Source: Thinopyrum elongatum
Lineage: Eukaryota; Streptophyta; Magnoliopsida; Poales; Poaceae
NCBI GenBank assembly: GCA_011799875.1
Contig: CM022301.1
Location: 86,881,667-86,945,666, forward strand
Length of the DNA stretch: 64,000 nt
Direction of reading: 5' to 3'
Below, one piece after another: positions 43,073-54,848 of the stretch. Both the position numbers and the translations under genes were made by a program. Numbering within the stretch: the first letter of the stretch is position 1; the number at the start of each line of letters is the position of its first letter. The notes under the pieces were generated by a model. The model ran no database searches. It was not told the DNA's origin and saw only the letters and a program-made list of their open reading frames with translations.

Positions 43073-44798
43073 TGTTGGGGAACGTAGTAATTTCAAAAAT
43101 TTCTTACGCACACACAGGATCATGGTGATGCATAGCAACGAGAGGGGAGAGTGTGTCCACGTACCCTCGTAGACCGAAAGCGGAAGCGTTAGAACAACGC
43201 GGTTGATGTAGTCGTACGTCTTCACGATCCGACTGATCCAAGTACCGAACGCACGGCACCTCCGAGTTCAGCACACGTTCAATTCGATGACGTCCCGTGA
43301 GCTCCGATCCAGCAAAGCTTCACAGGAGAGTTTCGTCTGCACGACGGCATGGTGACGGTGATAATGATGCTACCGACGCAGGGCTTCGCCTAAGCACCGC
43401 TACGATATGATCGAGGTGGATTATGGTGGAGGGGGGCACCGCACATGGCTAAGAGATCAATGATCAATTGTTATGTCTCTATGGGGTGCCCCCTGGCCAC
43501 GTATATAAAGGATGGAGGGAGGAGGAGGCCGGCCCTCATAGGGTGCGCCCAAACTGTGGAGTCCTACTAGGACTCCCTAGTCCTACTAGGATTCCACCTC
43601 CCACATGGAATAGGAAAAGGGGAAGGGAGAAGGAGAAGGAAGGAAGGGGGCGCCCCCTTTCCCTAGTCCAATTCGGACCAGTCCATGGGGAAGGGGCGCA
43701 GCCACCCTTGAGGCCTTTCTCTCCTTTCCCGTATGGCCCATTAAGGCCCAATACGAATTCCCGTAACTCTCCGGTACTCCGAAAAATACCCGAATCACTC
43801 AGAAACTTTCCGATGTCCGAATATAGCCTTCCAATATATCGATCTTTACCTCTCGACCATTTCGAGACTCCTCGTCATGTCCCCGATCTCATCCGGGACT
43901 CCAAACAAACTTCGGTCATCAAATCACATAAACTCATAATACAAATCGTCACCGAACTTTAAGCGTGCGGACCCTACGGGTTCGAGAACTATGTAGACAT
44001 GACCGAGACACGTCTCCGGTCAATAACCAATAGCGGAACCTGGATGCTCATATTGGCTCCCACATATTCTACGAAGATCTTTATCGGTCAAACCGCATAA
44101 CAACATACGTTGTTCCCTTTGTCATCGGTATGTTACTTGCCCGAGATTCGATCGTCGGTATCTCAATACCTAGTTCAATCTCATTACCGGCAAGTCTCTT
44201 TACTCGTTCCGTAATACATCATCCCGCAACTAACTCATTAGTTACAATGCTTGCAAGGCTTATAGTGATGTGCATTACCGAGTGGGCCCAGAGATACCTC
44301 TCCGACAATCGGAGTGACAAATCCTAATCTCGAAATACGCCAACTCAACAAGTACCTTTGGAGACACCTGTAGAGCACCTTTATAATCACCCAGTTACGT
44401 TGTGACGTTTGGTAGCACACAAAGTGTTCCTCCGGTAAATGGGAGTTGCATAATCTCATAGTCATAGGAACATGTATAAGTCATGAAGAAAGCAATAGCA
44501 ACATACTAAACGATCAAGTGCTAAGCTAACGGAATGGGTCAAGTCAATCACATCATTCTCCTAATGATGTGATCCCGTTAATCAAATGACAACTCATGTC
44601 TATGGTTAGGAAACATAACCATCTTTGATTAACGAGCTAGTCTAGTAGAGGCTTACTAGTGACACTCTGTTTGTCTATGTATTCACACATGTATCATGTT
44701 TCCGGTTAATACAATTCTAGCATGAATAATAAACATTTATCATGAAATAAGGAAATAAATAATAACTTTATTATTGCCTCTAGGGCATATTTCCTTCA
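43073..44798 (-). repeat. CopH 5' LTR (1726 bp)
   Basis: A direct repeat of 36173-37899 with about 30 differences by eye. It ends TACGTTCCCCAACA next to the PBS. As the 5' LTR on the minus strand it should contain the element promoter. A TATATAAAG-like string at 43502 (plus strand) is on the opposite strand to the element. Confidence 0.95.
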
Positions 44799-46081
44799 GA
44801 ATCAACGCGAGACAATGCCCGAGGGGTCCACAAGCCCTGGAGGCGCGCTCCCCTCCCCAGGGCGCAGCCAGGAGGCTTGTGGTCACACCATAAGGCAGTT
44901 GGTGCCCTTCTTCGGCCACAAGAAAGCTAATATCCGAATAAAAATCGTGTTAAAATTTCAGCCCAATCGGAGTTACGGATCTCCGGAAATTTAAGAAACG
45001 GTGAAAGTCCAGAATCTGGGAAGGCAAAAACAGAAGGAAACAAAGAGAGAGATCCAATCTCGGAGGGGCTCCTGCCCCTCCGCCGCCATGGAGGCCATGG
45101 ATCAGAGGGGAAATCCTCCTCCCATCTAGGGGGAGGTTAAGGAACAACAAGGAGGGGGGCTCTCTCCCCCTCTCTCCCGGTGGCGCCGGAACGCCGCAGG
45201 GGCCATCATCGTGATGGCAATCTACACCAACAACTTCGCCGCCGTCATCACCAACTCTCTCCCCCTCTATGCAGCGGTGTAACACCCATTCTCCCTGCTG
45301 TAATCTCTACTTAAACATGGTGCTCAACGCTATATATTATTTCCCAATGATGTATGGCTATCCTATGATGTTTGAGTAGATCTGTTTTGTCCTATGGGTT
45401 AATTGATGATCGTGATTGGTTTGAGTTGCATGTTTTATTATTGGTGCTGTCCTATGGTGCTCTCCGTGTCGCGCAAGCATGAGGGACCCCCGCTATAGGG
45501 TTTGCAATATGTTCATGATTCACTTATGGTGGGTGGCATGAGTGACAGAAGCACAGACCCGAGTAAGTAGGTTGTTTGCGTATGGGAGTAAAGAGGACTT
45601 CATACTTTAATGCTATGGTTGGGTTTTACCTTAATGATATTTAGTAGTTGCGGATGCTTGCTAGAGTTCCAATCATAAGTGCATATGATCCAAGTAGAGA
45701 AAGTATGTTAGCTTATGCCTCTCCCTCATATAAAATTGCAATAGTGATCACCGATCTAGTTATCGATTGCCTAGGGACAAATAACTTTCTTGTGACAAAA
45801 GCTCTCTACTAAAACTAACTTAGTTGTTCCTTTATCTAAACAGCCCCTACTTTTATTTACGTGCTCTGTATTACCTTGCAAACCTATCTTACCGCACCTA
45901 CAAAGTACTTCTAGTTTCATACTTGTTCTAGGTAAAGCGAATGTTAAGCGTTCGTAGAGTTGTATCGGTGGTCGATAGAACTTGAAGGGAATATAAATTC
46001 TACCTTTAGCTCCTCGTTGGATTCGACACACTTATTTATCAAGAAAGGCTACAACTGATCCCCTTTACTTGTGGGTTATCA
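44799..46081 (+). repeat. W2 5' LTR, part 2
   Basis: It resumes with the duplicated GAATC and ends CTTGTGGGTTATCA. Combined length with part 1 is about 1523 bp. Confidence 0.9.
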
Positions 46082-46092
46082 AGACCTTTTTC

Positions 46093-46109
46093 TGGCGCCG
46101 TTGCCGGGG
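46093..46109 (+). promoter_or_regulatory. W2 primer-binding site (tRNA-Asp type)
   Basis: TGGCGCCGTTGCCGGGG, identical to W1 and also 11 nt inside the LTR end. Confidence 0.75.
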
Positions 46110-46205
46110 AGCAATAACGTGGGGTGAATATTCTCGTGTGTGCATGTTTGCTTTATCACTAAGTAGATTTTATTTGTTGTTCTAAGTTGTTCTCTATCTT
46201 TAGTT

Positions 46206-47541
46206 ATGGATATGGAACACGAAATACCAAAAAAATTAGTTGTACTTGCTACTCATGGAGATGGGGAACCTCCTAAAACCCTCGATGCTCATTATGTGGA
46301 AAATATTAAACACTACTTTGATAATCCTGAGAAAACCCGATTCAACTTGATAATGGGAGACACGTTGGATCAACTTGAATACTTTAGGGATTATCGCTTG
46401 ACTCAAAAAGGGAAACTGTTACGGGATCAAATTCATATGTTGCATTGGTATGCTTGGAATTTATGCCGGAGATATTATTATACTTGTTGCTTTAGGATGA
46501 AGGCTCCACACCTTCCCTTTTCATGTAAATTTAATGATAATGAAACCTTGGCTTCTTATGCTAATGGTATATATGATTACTATGATGTGGAACAAATAGA
46601 AGAATTTGTTGCTTTTAAGGGTGCTTATGAAATTGAATCTTTGTTTGAAAAGTGTGAAAATTATGATGATGCTATTTACAGACCTGAAAATTTTGCTATA
46701 CTTAAATATTGCTATGAGAATTATGAATATAATGCCGATATTAATGAGTTTATTGAGAAAGTCTCCGCTGTCCAAGAAGGGACTAATATTTTGCAGGAAT
46801 CTATGGAAGAAGAAATTGATGACACTGCGAGCTCATTAGATGAAAAAGATTTGGAGGAGAGCGAAGAACAAAAGGAGGAAGATTGGATTGATCATCTGTG
46901 CCCACCTTCTAATGAGAGTAACTCTTTATCCCATACATTGTTTAGTTTCCCTTCGTGCTTACCGAAGGATGATTGCTATGATCCCTTGGATTCGTTTGAA
47001 ATATCCCTTTTTGATGAAATTGATGCTTGCTATACTTGTGGCCATGATGCCAATATGAATGATACTTATGGAGATAAACTTGCTATAGTTCCTTATATTA
47101 AGAATGAAATTGTTGCTATTGCACCCACGAATGATAGTCCTATTTTTTTTTAATTTTCCCAACTACACTATAACAGAGAAGTTTGCGCTTATTAAGGATT
47201 ATATTAATGGGTTACATTATACTATTGCACATGATGATTTTGATAAATATAATATGCATGTGCTTGCTACTCCTACTTGCAATTATTATGAGAGAGGAAC
47301 TACATCTCCGCCTCTCTATGTTTCCAATACGATAAAATTGCAAGAAGCTGTTTATGCTATGTATCGGCCTTTACTATGTGTGCGTGAATTGTTCTTTTAT
47401 GACATGCCGATGCATAGGAAGAGAGTTAGACTTCGTTGTTGCAAGATATATGTTTCTTTGTGCTCAATACTAAATTACAAATCATTGTTAATTAAAATTG
47501 GCTTTGATATACCTTGGGATCCGGGTGGATCCATTACTTGA
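46206..47541 (+). pseudogene. W2 unknown ORF (gag-position protein, about 440 aa), one frameshift
   Basis: The first 315 codons are open (46206-47153): MDMEHEIPKKLVVLATHGDG, LDQLEYFRDYRLTQKGKLLR, then an acidic region with EEEIDDTASSLDEKD and a CYTCGHDAN motif. A T-run at 47142-47151 then causes a frameshift to TAA. The rest continues in another frame (47104-47541) through FALIKDYINGLHY, TPTCNYYERGTTSPP, and RPLLCVRELFFYDMPMHRKR to IPWDPGGSIT. I recognise no Pfam domain. Its place right after the PBS suggests a gag-like or packaging protein of a non-autonomous family. The two copies W1 and W2 agree closely in the coding frame. Alternatives are a captured host fragment or a degenerate gag. Confidence 0.75.
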
Positions 47542-50500
47542 GCACTATATGCCTAGCTTAATGGCTTTAAAGAAAGCGCTGCCAGGGAGACAACCTGGTA
47601 GTTATAGAGAGTCATTTATTTATGTTGAGTGCTTTTAAAAAAGGTTTAAAAAAAATAAAGTGGGGAACCCAAAGCTTTTCAAAAAGAAAAGTGAAAGTAA
47701 GAAGGACGAGCACCGGTGAAGTGGGGGAGCTCCTTGAACTTTGTTCATGCCCATGGAAACTTTGCAAATCTTAAACTACAGAAAATTTTCAACAAAAATA
47801 ATTAGCCCCTTGTACAATTCCATTGTATTATAAAAATAATGTGCCAAGATTTGCCTTTAGGATGATTAGATTGCTTGTTTGGTATGTGCAGTGCAAAAAC
47901 AAAAACTTTGGCTATAGTGCGTGAATTTACGTTTTTTACTGGAACATCAAAAGCTTCAGAAACTTTTTGCAAAGTATTTCTATACAATTTTTTTATTTTT
48001 TTCCTAATTTTTCAGAATTTTTAGAGTTACAGAAGCACGGTAAATGTTCAGATTGCTACAGACTACCCTGTTTAAGACAGATTCTGTTTTTGATGCATTG
48101 TTTTGCTTGTTTTTGTGAAACTACCGATTGTATCGGTGGTATAAGCCATAGAGAAGTTATAATATAGTATCTACAATGCAAAAATAAAATATGAATGGGT
48201 TTGCAACAGTATTTGAAGTGGTGATTTGCTTTATTATACTAACGGATCTCACGATGGTTTTGTTAAGTTTTGTGTGATTGAAGTTTTCAAGTTTTGGGTG
48301 AGATCATGATGGATGAAGGAATAAGGAGTGGCAAGAGCCTAAGATTGGGGATGCCCGAGACACACCAAGGTAATATTCAAGGACTCCCAAGCAACTAAGC
48401 TTGGGGATGCCCCGGAAGGCATCCCCTCTTTCTTCTAACGACCATCGGTAATTTTACTTGGAGCTATATTTTTATTCATCACATGATATGCGTAAATTCT
48501 TGGGGCATCGTGTGCCTTTTAATTTTCTTTTTCTTTTAATAATGCACCATACTGGTATGAGATAGTGCTTGGTTGATTTATAGAATGCTCTTTGCACTTC
48601 ACTTATATCTTTTGAGTATGGCTTTATAGAATGCTTCATGTGCTTCACTTATATCATTTGAAGTTTGGATTGCCTGTTTCTCTACACATAAAAAACCGCC
48701 ATTTGTAGAATGCTATTTTGCTTCACTTATATTTGTTAGAGCCTGGGCATATCTTTTGTAGAAATAATTAAACTCTCATGCTTCACTTATATCTATTTAG
48801 AGAGTCAACAGGAATTGGTCATTCACATGGTTAGTCATAAAATCCTACATAAAACTTGTAGATCATTGAATATGATATGTTTGATTCCTTGCAATAGTTT
48901 TGCGATATAAAGAGGGTGATATTAGAGTCATGCTAGTGAGTAATTGTGGATTGGTAGAAATACTTGTGTTAAGGTTTGTGATTCCCGAAGCATGCACGTA
49001 TGGTGAACCGTTATGTGATGAAGTCGGAGCATGATTTATTTTTGATTGTCTTCCTTATGAGTGGCGGTCAGGGATGAGCGATGGTCTTTTCCTACCAATC
49101 TATCCCCCTAGGAGCATGCGTATTAGTACTTTGTTTTGATTGCTAATAAACTTTTGCAATAAGTATGTGAGTTCTTTATGACTAATGTTGAGTCCATGGA
49201 TTATACGCGCTCCCACCCTTCCATCATTGCTAGCATCTTTGGTACCATGCATTGCCCTTTCTCACCTCGAGAGTCGGTGCAAACTTCGCCAGTGCATCCA
49301 AACCCTGTGATATGATATGCTCTATCACACATAAGCCTCCTTATATCTTCCTCAAAACAGCCACCATACATACCTATCATGGCATTTCCATAGCCATTCC
49401 TAGATATATTGCCATGCAACTTCCATCATCATCATATACATGACTCGAGCATTCATTGTCATATTGCTTTGCATGATCGTAAGATAGATAGCATGATATT
49501 TGATATCTTTGCTATGCTAGATCATTGCACATCCTGGTACACTGCCAGAGGCATTCATATAGAGTCATGCTTTGTTCTAATATCGAGTTGTAATATTGAG
49601 TTGTAAGTAAATAAAAGTGTGATGATCATCATTATTAGAGCATTGTCCCGGTGAGGAAAGGATGATGGAGACTATGATTCCCCCACAAGTCGGGATGAGA
49701 CTCCGAACGAAAAAAAAGAGGGCAAAAAAAAGAGAGAGCCCAAAAAAAATGAATGAGAGAAAAAGAGAGAAGGGGCAATGCTACTATCCTTTTACCACAC
49801 TTGTGCTTCAGAGTAGCACCATGTTCTTCATATAGAGTCTCCTGAGTTATCACTTTCATATACTAGTGGAAATTTTCATTATAGAACTTGGCTTGTATAT
49901 TCCGATGATGGGCTTCCTCAAATGCCTGAGGTCTTCATGAGCAAGCAAGTTGGATGCACGCCCACTTAGTTTTCAATGTGAGCTTTCATACACTTATAGC
50001 TCTTAGTGCATCCACTGCATGGCAATCCCTACTCCTCGCATTGACATCAATTGATGGGTATCTCCATAACCCATTGATTAGCCACGTCGATGTGAGACTT
50101 TCTCCTTTTTTTGTCTTCTCCACACAACCTCCACCATCATATTCTATTCCACCTATAGTGCTATATCCATGGCTCACGCTCATGTATTGCGTGAAAGTTG
50201 AAAAGGCTTGAGAACATTAAAAGTATGAAACAATTGTTTGGCTTGTCATCAGGGTTGTGCATGATGAAATACTTTGTGTGATGAAGATGGAGCATAGCCA
50301 GACTATATGATTTTGTAGGGATAACTTTCTTTGGCCATGTTATTTTGAGAACACATGATTGCTTTATTAGTATGCTTGAAGTATTATTGTCTTAATGTCA
50401 AATGATAGACTATTGCTTTGAATCACTCGTGTCTTAATATTCATGCCATGATTAGATTATATGATCAAGATTATGCAAGGTAGCATTCCACATCAAAAAT

Positions 50501-50556
50501 TATCTTTTTTATCATTTACCTACTAGAGGACGAGCAGGAATTAAGCTTGGGGATGC
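47542..50556 (+). other. W2 non-coding 3' internal region
   Basis: This is colinear with W1 20061-22972. It contains the same AGCTTGGGGATGCC and TTCACTTATAT repeats and the antisense ORF at 49201-49419. The tail ends AGGAATTAAGCTTGGGGATGC, the likely PPT. Confidence 0.6.
49201..49419 (-). other. Small antisense ORF shared by W1 and W2
   Basis: Minus-strand ORF MHGNISRNGYGNAMIGMYGG, then CFEEDIRRLMCD and YHITGFGCTGEVCT. W1 has the same frame at 21862-21551 with a longer C-terminus. It may be shared simply because the copies are related. No function is known. Confidence 0.35.
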
Positions 50557-50719
50557 TGATACATCTCCGTCGTATCTATAATTTTTGATTGTTTCATGCC
50601 AATATTCTACAACGTTCATATACTTTTGGCAACTTTTTATGCTATTTTTGGGACTAACATATTGATCCAGTGCCTAGTTCCTGTTTGTTGCATGTTTTTT
50701 GTTCCGCAGAATATCCATA
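50557..50719 (+). repeat. W2 3' LTR, part 1
   Basis: It starts TGATACATCTCCGTCG and breaks at CCATA (50715-50719). Confidence 0.9.
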
Positions 50720-53700
50720 TGTCAGGACCCCGATTCTAAGTCACACCGATCTAGCCTGTAACACCTCATATCACTTTGCGGCCTCACGCACGGTATTCCC
50801 ACGGTTGTCGCCTTACCATGGCCCGGGACCATTTGCGCCTTTTGGCTCACGTATATGATAGTGTCGCTAGCATCCATATGATAGAGAACCCGAGCCGACA
50901 TGACTAGTCGTGAACCCAAAGTGGCACTAACTTACAGGGACAGGCATACATGACCCAGCAACGAACGTGTCGGTCATCAGCGAGTGAATTCGGGCTGTAG
51001 CAACTGGGCTAGCAGGACTCCGGGAATCCGGGCTGTAGCAGGCTAACAGGACTCCGAAAGACACCGCGTGACGTTTCCCCGAAGGGACAGACACAGGATC
51101 GAGGAAGGACACATGCCGGCCAGTCTAAGTGTTCCGGAGCAGTAGCAAGCTAACAGGACTCCGGTAAACCGGGCTGTAGCGGACTACCAAGGCTCAGTGG
51201 AAGCACCAGACTACATTTCCCCATAAGAGAGGCTACCAAGGATAAACAACTAGGTTGTCGGATCCCACACATACCAAGCATTTCAATCATACACACAATA
51301 TGCTAGATATGGCAAATACAACATGGCATCACAACAAGACTCTACGACTCAGAGTATTTATTCATTAGGCTCCGAGGAGCCAAGTATTACAAACATGGGT
51401 CTCATGACCCAACATTCAGAGCATACAAGTCAAAGCACATGCGGAAGCCTATCATGTCTGAGTACAGACATCCACAAATGAAAAAGGCTGAGAAGCCCGA
51501 CTATCTACCAGATCCTGCCGAGGGCACAAGATCGTAGCTGAGGTAACAAGCTAAACGTCGAAGTCCACGTGGAACTACTAGCGAGACTGAAGTCTCTCTG
51601 TAAAACATAAAATAGGCAAACGTGAGTACAAATGTACCCAGCAATACTTATATCAGAACTAACTACATATGCATTATTATCAACAAAGGGATGGTGGGGT
51701 TTAACTGCAGCAAGCCAGCTTTGACTCAGTGGCTAACCTGAACTACGACTGCAAGTAACTCTTTTGAGGTGGCGCACACGAGTCCACATATTCACCATTC
51801 AATACACCACTATGGATCCGCTTCCGTCTACCTACGAGAACGCCATCCATAGCACTCACGCTTATCTTGCGAGTTTTAGAGTATCCACTTCAAGTTATCT
51901 ATGAACTGTACAGGCAACCCAGAAGTCCTTTACCGCGGACACGGCTATTCGAATAGATCATATTAACCCTGCAGGGGTGTACTTCTTCACACACGCTCTC
52001 GCCACTTACCACCATGTACACGTCGTGTATCTCAGCAACCTTCAAGCGGAAGCCTGGCGAGGGAGTCGGCCACGACCTGACTAACCACACAAGTCTCTAG
52101 TCCAGGTTTATCACCTATTCGGGTTCCATCCGCGAGGAGATCCGGCCGGAGTTTCGCTCACAGCCCCAAACGATGTGTGCAGGGTTCCCGAGACACCAAA
52201 TGGGCGCCCGGTACACCGTGCCACGGTGTATCTACCGCAACATAGCCCACCCCTAGGGTCAGCGCTACGCACGGCCCCCAACACATATCCTACAAACACC
52301 AGAAACTAGTTGCAACTCCTGGACAGAGAACAAGGGCGGCTAATAAGTCGAGAGAGTCAATTAAGGATCCCAATGTGTGGTAGTAGCTGTTCATGGATCA
52401 CAAACACAGAACTCAGTTCCTGAGGACGGCTTCAATGAGACAACCCACCATGTACTCCTACATGGCCTCTCACCAATAGCTTTACCAAATTGTGTTCACA
52501 CATTTAGTTCTCAACAACAGGACATGTTCACACACCTCTGAATCATCCCTGATGAATCAGACCAGACTCAACTCTAAGCAGTAGCAGGCATGACAAACAA
52601 GCATAGATGAGTAGGCACATCAGGGCCCAAACAACTCCTACTCATGCTAGTGGGTTTCATCTATTTACTGTGGCAATGACAGGTCATGCAGAGGAAAGGG
52701 GTTCAACTACCGCAGCATGTAACAGTTGAATCGTTGTTGTCCTAATGCAGTAAAAGAGAGCAGAAGCGAGAGAGTGGGTTTGTATCGGAATGAACAAGGG
52801 GTTTTTGCTTGCCTGGCACTTCTGAAGATAGTATAGTTCTTCATCGGTGTCATCGATCACATCATCGGTAGGTCGTCTACAGAGAGGGGACAATTACCGG
52901 CAAACAAGGAAGAACACAATCAATGCAATGCAACAATATGATGCATGATCATGACATGGCAATATGTTGTGGTTTGAGCTAATGCAACTAGAAACCAGAT
53001 TGAATGAAGTTGGTTTGAACCAAGGGTTCAAATTCAAACTCCATATGTTCTTAGTTAAATGCCAATTATGCAAATTGCCATATACAGCAACCTTAGGTTG
53101 TTCAAACATGCATGCAAATGGTACAAATGGAAAGATTGGATTTTTCTGATCCAAAAACATATATAAATCTTTGCATTTGGAGTTACAGATTAATTTCTAT
53201 GAATTTTTGAAGTTTTGGGCATTTTCTGGAATTTCCTGAATTATTAAAAACCAGAAAATGATTAACTGCGTCAGCACTACGTCACTGTGACGCAACAGGG
53301 CCGCCCAGGTCAAACCTGACGCTGGGGCTCACATGTCAATGTCTAACTAACTAACCTAAGTTAATTAGTACTAACCTAAGTTAATTAGTACTAACCTAAT
53401 TCTAAACTAGATTAGTTAAGGCCCTGGGCCCACACGTCAGTGACCCAGGGGGAAGTCAAACAGGGTCAACCCGGGTCAAACTCGCCGGAGTTGACCCGAG
53501 GCTCGTCGCCGGCAAGGCCAGAGACGGCGGAGGGGCTCGGGATTCCTCCTTCGGCGACCAAATGGCCGGCGGAGGGCATCTACGCGACGAGGAGGCTCGT
53601 CCGCGTCGAGTGGTGCACGCAGCAGCGGCTCCGGTGGCCTAAGTCGATGGCGGCAGCGACTTGCGCGGCGGCCGGAGTTCGGAAGTGCTTGGAATCGGCG

Positions 53701-54848
53701 TTGTGGTGCACGGTGGGATGAACGGGTGGACTAGTTCGGCTCCTAGGAGCAGCACGAGCGCGATGACGTGCTCAGGGGCAAGCTGAGCTTGCTCTAGCCA
53801 CGGTGACGACTTCGCCGGCGGCGTGAAGCTGACGGGCATGGCGGAGAGAGATGCTACGGCGAGCTATAGGCCACGGGGTTAAGGGGAGACAGTGAAGGAG
53901 CTCACTGGGAGTTCAAAGAGCAGCTCCGTGGGCTCGGGGAGGCGCTCGGGGCGGCGAATCGACGACGACGATCTTCGGTGGCCGACGAGGGAAACGGCGG
54001 TAGTGGCGGCGTTGTACCGCGTCCGGGGCCTCGTGGCTCATCGAGGAGGTCGGTGACGTCGAGATGGAGCTCGCAGGCACGGCGAGGGTTCGAGGGGGAG
54101 GCGCTGGATGCGGTGGCAGTGAACGGCGGCGACGACTGCGCTCGGCATGAGAGGAAGAGAGTGCAGAGGAGGGGGGAGAGCTCGAGAGAGAGTGAGAGGC
54201 GACCAGGGGGTGCGTGGCATCGCGAGGGAGGTCCAGGGCGACGAGGGGGCAGCCAGGCAGGGTGGAGGTGGCCGCACGGCGGTGCACGCGCGTCGACAGG
54301 TAGCAGCCTGCCTGCTCTGGCGGGAGGAAGCAGGTGACTGGCACTGGGCCAGCACAGTGCTGGGCCGGCCAGTGGGCTGCCAGGTGGGCTGTGCCAGGTA
54401 AGTCTCTCTTTCCTTTTTATTTTCTGTTTTCTAATTCTTCTGTAGCTTCAGGGCTTTATTAAAAATACCTAGACATTCTAAAAAATCATGAAACTACTCA
54501 TGGCTACTGTTTAGAGTATATCCAACAGTAAACATTTTAGTTTATGATTATTTGGACATCTAAAATATTTAATAGCATTTAAATGTCCAAATGCAAATAA
54601 CATAAGATTTAATTCAGTGACCCAATGATGTCCTAGAAAATTGTGCACCATTTTTGTCAGAGGTTCTAGACCAAGGCAAAGATGATGAACATTTTAGAAG
54701 GGCATTTCAGGTTCATTGAAAAGGATTTTAGTAAACCCTAGTTGGTTTAAGTGGTGCTGGGGGTTTCTGTCATCCCCATTTCAACTTCATTTGAAATTAA
54801 ACATGATGCACACATGAAACTGGCCTAGCCAGAACTAGGGATGTGACA
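50720..54848. mobile_element. 4129-bp solo LTR (LARD-type length) in the W2 3' LTR
   Basis: It begins TGTCAGGACCCCG and ends GGATGTGACA, with TG and CA ends and a short TGTCA inverted repeat. It is flanked by CCATA on both sides (50715-50719, 54849-54853). No gag, pol, PBS or PPT is visible. The very long LTR-like unit with a 5-bp duplication fits a solo LTR of a large retrotransposon derivative. The 53450-54400 part is GC-rich and gives overlapping ORFs on both strands that look like composition artefacts. Confidence 0.75.

Larger units (their letters stand above)
36173..44798 (-). mobile_element. CopH: Angela/BARE-type Ty1/Copia retrotransposon, 8626 bp, minus strand
   Basis: It has two full LTRs (36173-37899 and 43073-44798) and a 5-bp target duplication GAATC on both sides. 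A PBS lies next to the right LTR and gag-pol remnants run right to left. By eye the two LTRs differ at only about 30 sites, so insertion is recent on the scale of this locus. Internal coding is heavily damaged: shortened zinc knuckle, triplicated protease segment, altered integrase Glu, deleted RT YMDD, missing RNase H. Confidence 0.95.

Noticed and set aside
18488..47541. W1 and W2 as a tandem segmental duplication
   Set aside because: Each copy is in a different context. W2 has its own TCCTA duplication inside CopG, so they are separate insertions.
53913..54344. 143-aa minus and 119-aa plus ORFs in the solo LTR
   Set aside because: Overlapping frames in a GC-rich segment, low complexity (Arg/Ser/Pro), no domain. 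Most likely compositional.
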